A stretch of DNA of 51,522 nt from CAZCEC01 sp964497615 (GTDB lineage Bacteria > Chloroflexota > Anaerolineae > Anaerolineales > UBA6663): assembly GCA_964497615.1 (NCBI GenBank), contig CAZCEC010000044.1, positions 1 through 51,522 of the forward strand. The letters run 5' to 3'. The notes beneath the pieces are model-generated. The model saw nothing but the letters and a program-made list of their open reading frames with translations. It had not been told where the DNA came from and ran no database searches. The translations under genes were made by a program, and so were the position numbers. Below are positions 1 to 7,687 of this stretch, one piece after another (positions within the stretch are counted from its first letter, which is position 1; each line of letters starts with the position of its first letter).

Positions 1-136
1 CCAGCAGGGGCGCGAACTTGGCGGCGGCCAGGGCCAGGGCCAGCAGGAAGCCGGCGACGACGGTGGCGCGCTGGCTCCAGACGAAGCCGTCGTGCCCGGT
101 GTTGTTGTCGCTATTGTTGTCGCTGTTGTTGTACAT
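1..136 (-). CDS. tiny single-pass membrane protein, copy 1 (3' end outside window)
   Basis: The start codon is the ATG at 136-134, with AAGGAG nine bases upstream (146-151). The visible protein begins with an Asn/Asp/Ser-rich polar stretch (MYNNSDNNSDNN), then GFVWSQRAT, then a hydrophobic alanine/leucine helix (VVAGFLLALALAAAKFAPLL) and runs off the left edge. It is nearly identical from GFVWSQRAT onward to the gene at 190-345, so this is a tandem duplication. I recognise no family. The expected topology is a polar N-terminus and one transmembrane helix, as in small membrane-associated regulators or stress peptides; function is unknown. It is too short and edge-truncated to be judged by length, but the ribosome site and the conserved paralogue make it real. 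Confidence 0.7.
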   Translation of the reverse strand, partial: MYNNSDNNSDNNTGHDGFVWSQRATVVAGFLLALALAAAKFAPLL

Positions 137-189
137 GGTCGAAATCTCCTTTGGGGAAAGAGTGGGCGGATGGGGTTGGGTGGACGGGA

Positions 190-345
190 CTAGCCTTGCC
201 ATTCCAGCGGGCCGGCCAGCAGGGGCGCGAACTTGGCGGCGGCCAGGGCCAGGGCCAGCAGGAAGCCGGCCACCATGGTGGCGCGCTGGCTCCAGACGAA
301 GCCGTCGTTGCCGTTGCTGCTGTTGCGATCATCGTTAGCGTTCAT
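190..345 (-). CDS. tiny single-pass membrane protein, copy 2
   Basis: A 51-residue protein starting MNANDDRNSSNGND. AAGGAG lies ten bases before this ATG; another ATG nine bases further upstream is only one base from the same AAGGAG, so the inner one is preferred. After the polar N-terminus comes GFVWSQRAT and a single hydrophobic helix (MVAGFLLALALAAAKFAPLLAG), ending EWQG. Copy 1 lies 53 bases downstream with the same core, so both probably share one transcript. Upstream are an intrinsic terminator (389-413) and a structured RNA (about 389-628), which suggests control by attenuation. Function is unknown; the gene is supported by its ribosome site and by conservation of the paralogue's core while the N-terminal linker has drifted. 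Confidence 0.72.
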   Translation of the reverse strand: MNANDDRNSSNGNDGFVWSQRATMVAGFLLALALAAAKFAPLLAGPLEWQG

Positions 346-388
346 CGTCTTCATTCTCCTTGGGTCTAGGTAAACGGATATTGGAAAC

Positions 389-413
389 AAAAAACCGGCC
401 TGTCAGCCGGTTT
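389..413 (-). terminator. intrinsic terminator ahead of the tandem small genes
   Basis: Read on the minus strand, an 8-bp perfect stem (AAACCGGC / GCCGGTTT, loop of 6) merges into a run of six T (394-389). It lies about 45 bases upstream of the 345 start codon and at the end of the structured RNA, so it either ends a free ncRNA or acts as an attenuator. Confidence 0.85.
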
Positions 414-628
414 CGCTACTCGCTCCCCGTGGGCCGTGCTGGGTGAGTGACCCAGCTAGCGACCAGATTCAGCCCACGGTTCATCGCGTCTTGTCGTCGA
501 GGCAAAGCTTGTTGGCGGACGTATGCGTGTTGGTCTTGAGTCCTGACACCCCTTACTGGCAGCGGCCGGGAAGTGGTTGTCTTCCCCGCTCCGTCCGCCC
601 TGAGTGTGCAGCCGGGAGTTGTTGGCGC
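389..628 (-). ncRNA. candidate structured ncRNA or 5' leader (attenuator/riboswitch-like)
   Basis: Between a strong promoter (635-663) and an intrinsic terminator (389-413) lies about 240 nt with no convincing ORF but clear pairing. Seen on the minus strand: a long-range 8-bp pairing GGCGGACG (near 599) with CGTCCGCC (near 521); within it a hairpin GGGAAG/CTTCCC; then an 8-bp stem CCGTGGGC/GCCCACGG (479 to 426) enclosing a second hairpin CTGGGT/ACCCAG; then the terminator. I compared it by eye with the hallmark motifs of RNase P RNA, tmRNA, SRP RNA, 6S RNA and the cobalamin, T-box, M-box and c-di-AMP riboswitches and found no match. The downstream gene begins about 45 bases after the terminator, as in attenuators. 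Identity is unknown. Confidence 0.6.
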
Positions 629-634
629 ACAGTG

Positions 635-663
635 ATGATAGGGCGGCTGGCAGGTTGTGTCAA
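635..663 (-). promoter_or_regulatory. sigma70-type promoter of the structured RNA
   Basis: On the minus strand TTGACA (663-658) is followed by exactly 17 bases and TATCAT (640-635), close to the consensus. Transcription would start near 628. No gene lies between it and the terminator at 389-413. The rest of the gap up to 866 (about 664-866) shows nothing I can identify. Confidence 0.8.
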
Positions 664-866
664 GCCCGTTGCCGCCAATTGCTGGCCCCGGCGAACCGGC
701 CCCCGCGACGCATCACGTTGGCCGCAGGTTAACGAGATGATAAAGGGGCTGTTTCAGCGGGGCAAGGGGACCTTCGGCCTATACGGGCGAAGAGAGGATG
801 AATGTCAGGCGAGCGGAGTGACAGGTGTCGCGTGTCACGAGACGGGCAATGCGCGAGCGGCGCCTG

Positions 867-1673
867 TCAGGCGGCGCGCAGGGCGGCCAGGCGAGCGACG
901 AAGGCTTCGACGCGCGCAGGGTCCACGGTGTTGGCCCAGTGGCCGCCAACCTTAAAGTGGGTGCCAACGATGAAGGCGTCGGCGGCGGGATAGAATTGAG
1001 TTAGATTCTCACCTGTGACGCCGGAGCCAAGGATGATGGGCAGGCGGGTGTGGGCGCGGGCCTCGGCCACGTCTTCCAGGCGGCACGGGTCGCCGGTGAC
1101 GCTGCCGGTGACAATGACGGCATCGGCGCGCATGAACTCGGCCGTCTCGGTGGTGAGGCCCAGGCTGACGTCGGCGGTGATGGCGTGGGAGGAGTGCTTC
1201 TTCTTGATATCGGTCCAGACTTGGACGCGCTCGGCCCCGATCTGGCGGCGGTAGCGCAGGAGCCTGGCGGCGGAGGACTGGATAAAGCCCTCATCGGCCA
1301 CATGGGCGAAGACGAAGCCCTCGGCGCGGATGAAGTCCAACCCGGCGGCGTGGGCCACGGCCATGGCCTCCAGGTTGGCGCCGGCCAGCACCTGCACGCC
1401 CACGGGCAGCCCCGTCTCGGCCTTCACGGCCTGGCCCACCAGGGTCATGCCGGCCACGATCTCCGGCCCCACCGCGCCGCGCAGGTAGGGCAGGTCGTGC
1501 ATGTTCTCGATGCCCAGGCCGTCCACCCCGGCGGCCTGGTACAGGCGCGCCTCGCGCACGGCCAGGGCCACAATCTCGCTCACCGGCAACTCGCTGGCGG
1601 GCGTGCCGGGCAGCGCGGCGACGTGGATCATGGCGATGACGGGTTTAGGGTTAGGGAAGAGGGGGGTCAGCAT
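867..1673 (-). CDS. BtpA/SgcQ family TIM-barrel protein
   Basis: A 268-residue protein matching the BtpA/SgcQ family in length and motifs: an N-terminal IAMIHVAALPG strand, AGVDGLGIEN, the conserved KKKHSSHAIT segment in the middle, VTGSVTGDP, and a phosphate-binding-like GSGVT near the C-terminus. In cyanobacteria BtpA supports photosystem I stability; elsewhere the family is a (beta/alpha)8 enzyme of uncertain substrate. It follows the GT-C-like gene by 15 bases on the same strand. The ATG has no Shine-Dalgarno, but TATACT sits 7 bases upstream (1681-1686), suggesting a leaderless transcript starting inside the end of the upstream gene. Family is firm; role here is not. Confidence 0.88.
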   Translation of the reverse strand: MLTPLFPNPKPVIAMIHVAALPGTPASELPVSEIVALAVREARLYQAAGVDGLGIENMHDLPYLRGAVGPEIVAGMTLVGQAVKAETGLPVGVQVLAGANLEAMAVAHAAGLDFIRAEGFVFAHVADEGFIQSSAARLLRYRRQIGAERVQVWTDIKKKHSSHAITADVSLGLTTETAEFMRADAVIVTGSVTGDPCRLEDVAEARAHTRLPIILGSGVTGENLTQFYPAADAFIVGTHFKVGGHWANTVDPARVEAFVARLAALRAA

Positions 1674-1680
1674 GGAGCGC

Positions 1681-1686
1681 AGTATA
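1681..1686 (-). promoter_or_regulatory. candidate -10 box of a leaderless BtpA-family transcript
   Basis: TATACT on the minus strand, 7 bases before the ATG at 1673. There is no AGGAG-like ribosome site in the interval. No good -35 was seen. Confidence 0.4.
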
Positions 1687-1688
1687 GA

Positions 1689-3929
1689 CTATGGTTCAAC
1701 CACGGCACAATTGTCCGCCGGTGACGGCGACCAGGGCGTCTGGCCCTCGGTGAAGGGCAATTGCCAGGTGGTCGGATCGCACCGGGCCTGCGCCCGGCAG
1801 GCTGAGACCTCAGCTTCAAGGCGGTATTCCCGGCTCCACTCAACGGCGAAGCCGTCTGATATGCCGGGCCAGCAGACGACACTTGGCGCGGTGAAGTTCT
1901 CGGCCAGCAGCCAGGGCACGGGCAGGCTGCCGCGGACCCGAGCGACGCTTGCGATAAGCAAGGCCATGGTCAGCAGGCTGAGAGAAGCGGATAGGCTGCG
2001 CCCCCGGCCGCCGGCAGGCTGGCGGCCCGGCCAGCCGAGCGCGGCCACAATGGCCCACCCAAACAGGAGGAGATAGAAATTGCGGTAGCGGAAGTACAGG
2101 CCGAACACCAACGCGCCCAGCAGCCAGACGCCGATGACGTTGACGAGCGCCAGCCAGGGCGCAGGGCTGGCTGGCCATTGACGCGCCAGGCTGAGCAGTA
2201 AGAGAAGCGTGACGACGCCGTGCAGCCATAGGTCCAAATGGTCCGAGCGCCCCAAGCTGGCCAGGCTGGGCGCCGCCCATAAGAGGAGCGGGCCGCCAGC
2301 CACGATCCCGGACAGCAGCAACAGGCCCCAAGCGTTGCGCTGGGTTGGCAGTGGCCCAGGCGCCACGCGCGGCCGCTCGGCCACGTGACCCAGCCAGACG
2401 CCGCCCACCACCCCCAGCAGCGGCGGCAGCCAGGCGCCCCAATTCGCGGCGGTGAGACAGCCAGTGCCGCCAAAGAGGAACGGCGCCACCGGAGCGATCA
2501 GGTTGGCGGCGACCGTATACGCGATGGTGGCTGCCTGCTGGCGCATGGGCAGGGCCGCCAGTTCTTCGCGCTGAAGCAGCTTGAGGCCCAGGCACGTTTC
2601 CTGGATGAATAGACGCGGCGGAACATCATTGCCCAACCACCAGCGCCGCAGCAGGACGTAGGCCGCCAGCACGAGCAGGGTGACCACAAACTCGCGGGCA
2701 GCGCGGGACCGTTCGGCCGCCGGCCGCCGCAGGCGCAGCAGGGCGCTGAAGCCCACCGCACCGACAGTCACCAGCCCATTCTCCCGACTGAGGCAGCCGA
2801 TGAACAACAGCAGCGCGAGGGCGGCATAGTAATAGCGGCTGGCTGGGCGATAGGCCTGGAACAGGATGACGAGCACGGCCAACAAGGCATTCAGTGTCAG
2901 CGTGTCGATGGCCCACACGCTGACGAGATCGGCCACGAACCGATGCGCGATCACGACGGCGGCCAGCAGGCCGCTGACGAGCAGGCGGCCCGTGAGCCGG
3001 GCTAACAAGGCGAAGACCGCCACTGCCGACAGCCAGACCAGGCCCAACTGGACGAGGACATAGCCCGCATGGTTCAGCCCAAACAGGGAATAGTCCAGCC
3101 ACGCCTGCAATTGAAAGAGCGGACGGAACAGGACCGTGGAAGCGGGCCGAAGCACACCGGCCAGGCCGCCCTGGGCGACGATGTGGTTGACGAACTGAAT
3201 CTCGTCATTGTTCAGCAGGCCATGTTGGCGGGCAGGGCCATAGACGGCCAAGATGAAGAGCGCCAGCGCCGCACCGATAGCCGCCCATCGGATGATGTGG
3301 CGTGGGCCGGCGGACAGTCTGCCTGTCCACAGGCTCGGCCTCGCGGCCAGCGCCGAGACGGCGCGGAACATGGCGTAGCCCGCCAGGGGGCCGGCGAGTG
3401 CGGCCAGCCGGACCCCATGCAGGTCAACTCCAAGCCGGGCCGCCAGAATGGCCGCCAAGGCGCCAAACAGCAGCGCCCAAAGGCTGGCAAGCGCAGCCGG
3501 TTCGAGCCTTCTGACCAGAAAGCGGGTTGCCAGACAGAGCGCGCCCAGGATCAGCAGCAGCAGCGACCCGCCGTGGAACCAGGCGGAGGCGAAGATGCCA
3601 TAGGGCGGATAGTGGTAAAGCCAACCGACCAGGCCGCCCGCAATCAGAAGACCAGCAAAGACCGCATCGGCAGGCAGCCGAGACAGCCCGGCCACTATCG
3701 CCCCCGGCAGACGGGCGCGCCAGCGCAGCGCAGCCAGGCCCGCGGCGGCGAGCGCCAGGCCAGCCATCGCGACAACGGCTGCGTACGGCCAGGAGTAGCG
3801 ATTCCAGACGGCCGCCTCCCGACTCTGGTGCGTCGTCAGAGATATGAAGAAGAGCGCCGCCGCGGCGATGCCCAGCGAGATGATCCACCCAGCAAGCTGA
3901 CTGGCCCGGTGATCCGGCGTGTGGCGCAT
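1689..3929 (-). CDS. large polytopic membrane protein, GT-C glycosyltransferase-like
   Basis: A 746-residue protein with many hydrophobic helices. The N-terminal 230 residues hold about seven helices; then an acidic loop NNDEIQFVNH after a helix, FRPLFQLQAWLDY, and a later SRENG loop resemble the first-loop acidic motif and layout of GT-C (GT39/PMT-like) membrane glycosyltransferases that use polyprenyl-phosphate sugars. The C-terminal 100 residues are less hydrophobic and contain several Cys. Start at the ATG near AAGAGAG. The substrate cannot be told; it could instead be a non-catalytic membrane protein of the same architecture. It ends 15 bases before the BtpA-family gene and is probably cotranscribed in part. 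Confidence 0.7.
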   Translation of the reverse strand: MRHTPDHRASQLAGWIISLGIAAAALFFISLTTHQSREAAVWNRYSWPYAAVVAMAGLALAAAGLAALRWRARLPGAIVAGLSRLPADAVFAGLLIAGGLVGWLYHYPPYGIFASAWFHGGSLLLLILGALCLATRFLVRRLEPAALASLWALLFGALAAILAARLGVDLHGVRLAALAGPLAGYAMFRAVSALAARPSLWTGRLSAGPRHIIRWAAIGAALALFILAVYGPARQHGLLNNDEIQFVNHIVAQGGLAGVLRPASTVLFRPLFQLQAWLDYSLFGLNHAGYVLVQLGLVWLSAVAVFALLARLTGRLLVSGLLAAVVIAHRFVADLVSVWAIDTLTLNALLAVLVILFQAYRPASRYYYAALALLLFIGCLSRENGLVTVGAVGFSALLRLRRPAAERSRAAREFVVTLLVLAAYVLLRRWWLGNDVPPRLFIQETCLGLKLLQREELAALPMRQQAATIAYTVAANLIAPVAPFLFGGTGCLTAANWGAWLPPLLGVVGGVWLGHVAERPRVAPGPLPTQRNAWGLLLLSGIVAGGPLLLWAAPSLASLGRSDHLDLWLHGVVTLLLLLSLARQWPASPAPWLALVNVIGVWLLGALVFGLYFRYRNFYLLLFGWAIVAALGWPGRQPAGGRGRSLSASLSLLTMALLIASVARVRGSLPVPWLLAENFTAPSVVCWPGISDGFAVEWSREYRLEAEVSACRAQARCDPTTWQLPFTEGQTPWSPSPADNCAVVEP

Positions 3930-4037
3930 ACGGTTTACTCTCTTGTGAGGCGGCTTGACAGGCGGCGCTGTGCGGCTCAGCGGGTCATCACCGTGTGAAC
4001 GGCGCCGCGCTTGTGGGTGGGCCGCCGCTGCCGCTCG

Positions 4038-4865
4038 TCAGGCGCCGGAAGGCGCGCCAGCGCGCAGCCGGCACGCCAGCACGGGCGGGATCTCGGTGTA
4101 GTTGTCCCAACTCAGCAGCCGGCGGGTCTCGAGCGGGGAGGCGGTGAAGGACGGCTCTTCCAGCCCGTCGAGGACGAGGCCGGCGGCGAAGGCCGCGCCC
4201 AGCAGCACGTGCAGGGGGCGGTGGAAGTAGTAGTGCGGCACGGGCTGGCCGTTGATGGCCAGGCCGCGGGCCGGCGGCTGGTGCAGGTAACGGTGGACTT
4301 TGACCGACAGGGTGGTGACCGCCTGGCCTTCCCGATCTTCCCACTCGGCCAGGAAGGTCATGCCGCTGCCGTTGAAGCACGGGTGCATGAGGGTGAAAAC
4401 GAAGCAGCCGCCGGGCCGCAGCAGGCGGGGCACGGCGTTAAACAGCGGGCCGATCTCGGCCATGTCCATCAGGGCCATGTTGCACACGGCGGCGTCGAAG
4501 CTGGCCTCGCCCAGGGCCAGGAGCTGGGCTGGGTCGGTGGCATCCACCACGCGATAGTCCACCCGGTCCACGTGCTCCAGGGTGCGGGCGCGGGCATGGG
4601 CGATCTGCTCGGGGCTGAAGTCGCAGGCGACCACCTGCGCGCCCAGGCGGGCCAGGTGGCGCGAGAAGACGCCGTTGCCGCAAGCGATGTCGAGAATCCG
4701 CTGGCCGGGCTGCACGCCCAGCAGGCGCTCGGCGGCGGGGCCAACGAGCAGGCGCTGGAAGTCGTTGCCTTCGGACTGCATGCGCTCGTCCCAGGCGGCG
4801 GCGTTGGCGTCCCAGGCGTCGCGGGCGGCGGCGTTGAGGGTGGGGTGTTCGGCGGTGGGGGTCAT
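4038..4865 (-). CDS. class I SAM-dependent methyltransferase
   Basis: A 275-residue protein with the Rossmann methyltransferase signature: motif I ILDIACGNGVFSRHLA (about residues 57-72), ACDFSPEQI for the ribose-binding acidic strand, DATD, FDAAVCNMALMDM for motif IV, and LLRPGGCFVFTLMHPCF for the post-motif strand. The C-terminal 100 residues form a substrate lid of unknown specificity. The start ATG is 6 bases after TACAAT, with no Shine-Dalgarno, so the mRNA may be leaderless. The gene stands alone, 108 bases from the next minus-strand gene. It probably acts on a small molecule. Confidence 0.88.
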   Translation of the reverse strand: MTPTAEHPTLNAAARDAWDANAAAWDERMQSEGNDFQRLLVGPAAERLLGVQPGQRILDIACGNGVFSRHLARLGAQVVACDFSPEQIAHARARTLEHVDRVDYRVVDATDPAQLLALGEASFDAAVCNMALMDMAEIGPLFNAVPRLLRPGGCFVFTLMHPCFNGSGMTFLAEWEDREGQAVTTLSVKVHRYLHQPPARGLAINGQPVPHYYFHRPLHVLLGAAFAAGLVLDGLEEPSFTASPLETRRLLSWDNYTEIPPVLACRLRAGAPSGA

Positions 4866-4869
4866 GGCG

Positions 4870-5007
4870 CTATTGTAACGCGGGTGCGGGGCGGCCAGCC
4901 GCTGGGTGGAATGCGGCGGCCTGGCGCAAGCCGGCCGCCAGGGCCAGGCAGGGCTGCACGTCGCCGCGCGAGCCGAGGCTGAAGATGAGGATACGCAGGG
5001 TCTGTGC
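4870..5007 (-). pseudogene. remnant of a UGT-like glycosyltransferase N-terminus
   Basis: Directly after the stop of the next minus-strand gene, one frame reads LRILIFSLGSRGDVQP then CLALAAGLRQAA, the classic first strand and nucleotide-binding loop of GT1/GT28-type glycosyltransferases. After about 28 residues the similarity is lost (AFHPAAGRP) and the frame ends at a TAG (4872-4870). No start ATG and no downstream domain are present. It is best read as the stump of a deleted gene. Confidence 0.6.
4872..4877 (-). promoter_or_regulatory. candidate -10 box of a leaderless methyltransferase transcript
   Basis: TACAAT on the minus strand, 6 bases before the ATG at 4865. It lies inside the glycosyltransferase remnant. 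No consensus -35 is present. Confidence 0.45.
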
Positions 5008-5009
5008 CT

Positions 5010-6275
5010 CTATCGCCGCTCTTGATCGCGCACGGGCCGCAGCCACAGTGCCACATGCGCCGGCTGCATCGTGTCGTGCACGGTCTGCTGCAACTGATCG
5101 CTCAACTTGGCGAAGTCGGTCTCGTCGCGGGCCTGGGCGCCGAAGGCGGCCAGGGTCCGGGCGGCGTCGTACTTGCGGCGGTAGAAGCGCCGGTCGATGA
5201 GACGCTGGACGCGGGCGCGCATGGGAATGAACAAGGCGGCAATCAGCAGGGTGGAGAGCACGATGACCAGCGGCGACTCGGAACCGATCACGCCGCGCAG
5301 CAGGCCCTGGAGGGCAATGACGCTGCCGAAGTAGGTGAGCGCCAGCAGGGCGGTCAGGGTGGAGTAGACCAGGGTGCGGCGGATGATCAGGTCAATATCC
5401 CACAGCCGGTAGCGCAGGATAGCGACGGCCATGCTAAGCGGCAGGGCCGTCAACAGCGATACGCTGCCGAGCCAGCCGCCGATGGACACCAACAGGCGCG
5501 GCTGCCCGGCCGGGACGTCCACCAACCCGCCGAAGGCTAGAAACCAGACGGGGAAGGCGACGATGACGGCGAGGAACCCCAGCAGAATCCACTTGGTCTG
5601 CTGCCGCTCCACAGGCGTGGACACGCGCCGGTAGCGCAGAATTTGGAAGGCGACGGCGGCCAGGAGCAGGCCCGTGACCAGTGGCCCAAGCCAGGGCTCA
5701 ATGATTCCCAATTGGTCAACCCCAAAGCCCATCATGGAGGTGCCCAGGCTGAAGAGCGCCCAGGTCGCCAGGAAGGGAAGGAACGCCCCCCGGGGATAGA
5801 ACCGGCCATTGGGGAACAGATATAGGAACAGCAGAAAGATCGCGGTCCCCACCGTGGAGAGCACCTCGGAGGGGAGGCGGAGTTCGGGGTGGTTGTCGGC
5901 TACATTGTTCACGTCAGAAATCAACGTGACCGGTATCGCGATGAGCGCCAGCGAGACGGCCCAGCCGATGCGGGTGGCCCCCTGGCGCCAGAAGATCAGG
6001 CCGCCCAGCAGCCAGGAAACGGTCACGGCCAGCACCGTGGCCCCGTTGATGATGAGGGCGTAGGCCTGGGGGTTCCAGCCCCAGCCGCGCAGGACATCCC
6101 CTTCGGCCTGGGAGATGGCAATGTAGTTGCAGCCCGCGCCGCTGCACGGGCGCTGGGCCTGCGCGAAGTCGAGCCGCAGATCGGTCACGAAGAAGAACAG
6201 GTAGCCCAGTGCAATCAGCAGCCAGGCCGCGAGCGCCAGCCCGCGCCACGGAGACGGTCTCAGTGTTTCAGCCAA
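5010..6275 (-). CDS. sensor-like multi-pass membrane protein, paralogue D of four
   Basis: A 421-residue protein. The N-terminal half has about seven helices with LFPNGRFYPRG and RQQTKWILLG loops; the C-terminal module reads RYRLWDIDLIIRRTLVY, then GSESPLVIV, IDRRFYRRKYDAARTLAAF, ARDET and ends in DTMQPAHVALWLRP. The same module precedes GAF and kinase domains in Chloroflexota histidine kinases, but here the protein stops with no kinase. The start is TTG at 6275, with AAGGAG 7 bases upstream; it overlaps the stop of the next gene upstream by 16 bases, so translation is coupled. Last gene of the five-gene overlapping operon that begins at 10899. Likely a membrane signal-input or scaffold subunit; ligand and partner unknown. 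Confidence 0.75.
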   Translation of the reverse strand: MAETLRPSPWRGLALAAWLLIALGYLFFFVTDLRLDFAQAQRPCSGAGCNYIAISQAEGDVLRGWGWNPQAYALIINGATVLAVTVSWLLGGLIFWRQGATRIGWAVSLALIAIPVTLISDVNNVADNHPELRLPSEVLSTVGTAIFLLFLYLFPNGRFYPRGAFLPFLATWALFSLGTSMMGFGVDQLGIIEPWLGPLVTGLLLAAVAFQILRYRRVSTPVERQQTKWILLGFLAVIVAFPVWFLAFGGLVDVPAGQPRLLVSIGGWLGSVSLLTALPLSMAVAILRYRLWDIDLIIRRTLVYSTLTALLALTYFGSVIALQGLLRGVIGSESPLVIVLSTLLIAALFIPMRARVQRLIDRRFYRRKYDAARTLAAFGAQARDETDFAKLSDQLQQTVHDTMQPAHVALWLRPVRDQERR

Positions 6276-7687
6276 AGGTTCACTCCTTGCGGCTGCATGG
6301 TCTCGTTCACGACGTTCACCAGGCGCTCGTTCAGGCGGCTCAGGTCGGTCTCGTCGCGCGCGCTGGCGGCGAAGGCGGCCAGGGTACGGGCGGCGTCGTA
6401 TTTGCGGCGGTAGAAGCGCCGGTCAATGGCGCGCTGGACGCGCGAACGCACCGGCCCGAACAAGGCGGCGATGACCAGGGTGGAAACTACGATGGCGATG
6501 GGCGACTCGCCGCCGGTGACGCCGCGCAGCAGCCCCTGGAGCACGACCACGCTGCCGAAATACACCAGGGCCAGCAGTGCGGTGAGGGCGGCATACACCA
6601 GGGTGCGGCGAATGAGGATGTCGATGTCAAACAGCCGGTAGCGCAGGATGGCGACGGCCAGGGTGAGGCCCATCACGGTGAAGGCGAGGGCCGTGGCGAC
6701 ATCAAAGGCGGTCTGGCTGAAGGCGCCCAGCAGGCCAAAGGTGCTGCCGACCAGCATGGCGGCCAGCAAGCCGAAGCCGAAAATCAACCCGCTGAGGCCC
6801 CATAGCACCTGCGCCCGGCTCACCGCATCGCGGGCGGTGAAGGCGGTGTGTGTCAGGATCAACACCATCAGCAGCAGCGAGGCGACGAACCAGAACCAGC
6901 CCCAAGGGCCGTTGCCGGGGATGAGGCTGAGCGCCAGGCCAATGAGGGCGGGTGTGGCGGCGAGCCAGGGGTGGCGCTGCACGATGGGCTTGGGGCGCGG
7001 AAAGACCAAGGCGAAGCGAACCAGCACGAAGGGCATCAGAGCCCCGTAGAGGAAGGTGTTGCCCACCTGGCCGTTGATCAGGATCATCGCCGGGTCAATC
7101 AGCTCCGGCCAGGCCGAGGTGAGCGTGCCCGAGAGCAGGTTGGAGGTCGTCAACGTCGACGTGAGCAGGAGGAAAGCGCCCGCGGCCGGGTGGCCGGGCC
7201 GCCGCCAGAAGACGAAGGCCGAGATGCCCAACAGCAGGTAGGTGGCCAACAGGTTAGCCAGTTGGCCGAGGTCACGCAGCGTGGCCAGGAGCCAGGCGCC
7301 GAAGCGCCAGTGGGTCAGGGTGACGGGCACGGGCACGTCAGCCCCATCGCGGACCACGGTGTAGGTGAGGGTGGCACCCGCCTGCCAGGCGGCCCGGAGT
7401 TGGGCAGGCGGAACGACATCGGTGGTGCGGAAGCCGGCGACGGCCGCCACCACGTCGCCGGGACGCAGGCCGGAGGCCGCGCCCATCAGGTTCTCGACGT
7501 AGACAAAGGTATCGGTATCACCAGTGAAATAGGCTTTCCAGCCGTCGGCGGGCAGGCTGAAGCGATAGACCAGCACGGCCAGGCCAAATCCCAGGAGCAC
7601 GACCACCACGGCCAGCGTGAGCCAGGCGCGGCGGTCGAAGCGCGCTTCGGGGTCGGCAGCGGCGCGAAGCGCGTGGTCAGTTCGCAT
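6260..7687 (-). CDS. sensor-like membrane protein with PDZ-like insert, paralogue C
   Basis: A 475-residue protein. After one N-terminal helix (about residues 22-45) comes an exported loop with a PDZ-like stretch (ASGLRPGDVVAAVAGF ... LTYTVVRDG, about 70-130), then about eight helices and the shared module: RYRLFDIDILIRRTLVY, GGESPIAIV, IDRRFYRRKYDAARTLAAF, NETMQPQGVNLWLKH at the end. No HisKA/HATPase domain. The ATG at 7687 overlaps the previous gene's stop by 11 bases (ATGCGAACTGA); its own stop overlaps the TTG start of the next gene. The PDZ-like loop suggests binding of an extracytoplasmic peptide, unlike the other three copies. Function is inferred only from architecture. Confidence 0.75.
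   Translation of the reverse strand: MRTDHALRAAADPEARFDRRAWLTLAVVVVLLGFGLAVLVYRFSLPADGWKAYFTGDTDTFVYVENLMGAASGLRPGDVVAAVAGFRTTDVVPPAQLRAAWQAGATLTYTVVRDGADVPVPVTLTHWRFGAWLLATLRDLGQLANLLATYLLLGISAFVFWRRPGHPAAGAFLLLTSTLTTSNLLSGTLTSAWPELIDPAMILINGQVGNTFLYGALMPFVLVRFALVFPRPKPIVQRHPWLAATPALIGLALSLIPGNGPWGWFWFVASLLLMVLILTHTAFTARDAVSRAQVLWGLSGLIFGFGLLAAMLVGSTFGLLGAFSQTAFDVATALAFTVMGLTLAVAILRYRLFDIDILIRRTLVYAALTALLALVYFGSVVVLQGLLRGVTGGESPIAIVVSTLVIAALFGPVRSRVQRAIDRRFYRRKYDAARTLAAFAASARDETDLSRLNERLVNVVNETMQPQGVNLWLKH

Noticed and set aside
389..628. RNase P RNA, tmRNA, SRP RNA, 6S RNA or a known riboswitch
   Set aside because: Hallmark conserved segments (for example the GAGGAAAGTCC of RNase P, the CCA end of tmRNA, the closing stem of 6S) are not present.
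3069..3998. Long plus-strand open frame opposite the GT-C-like gene
   Set aside because: Gln/Arg/Gly-rich non-protein composition; opposite strand encodes convincing membrane helices.
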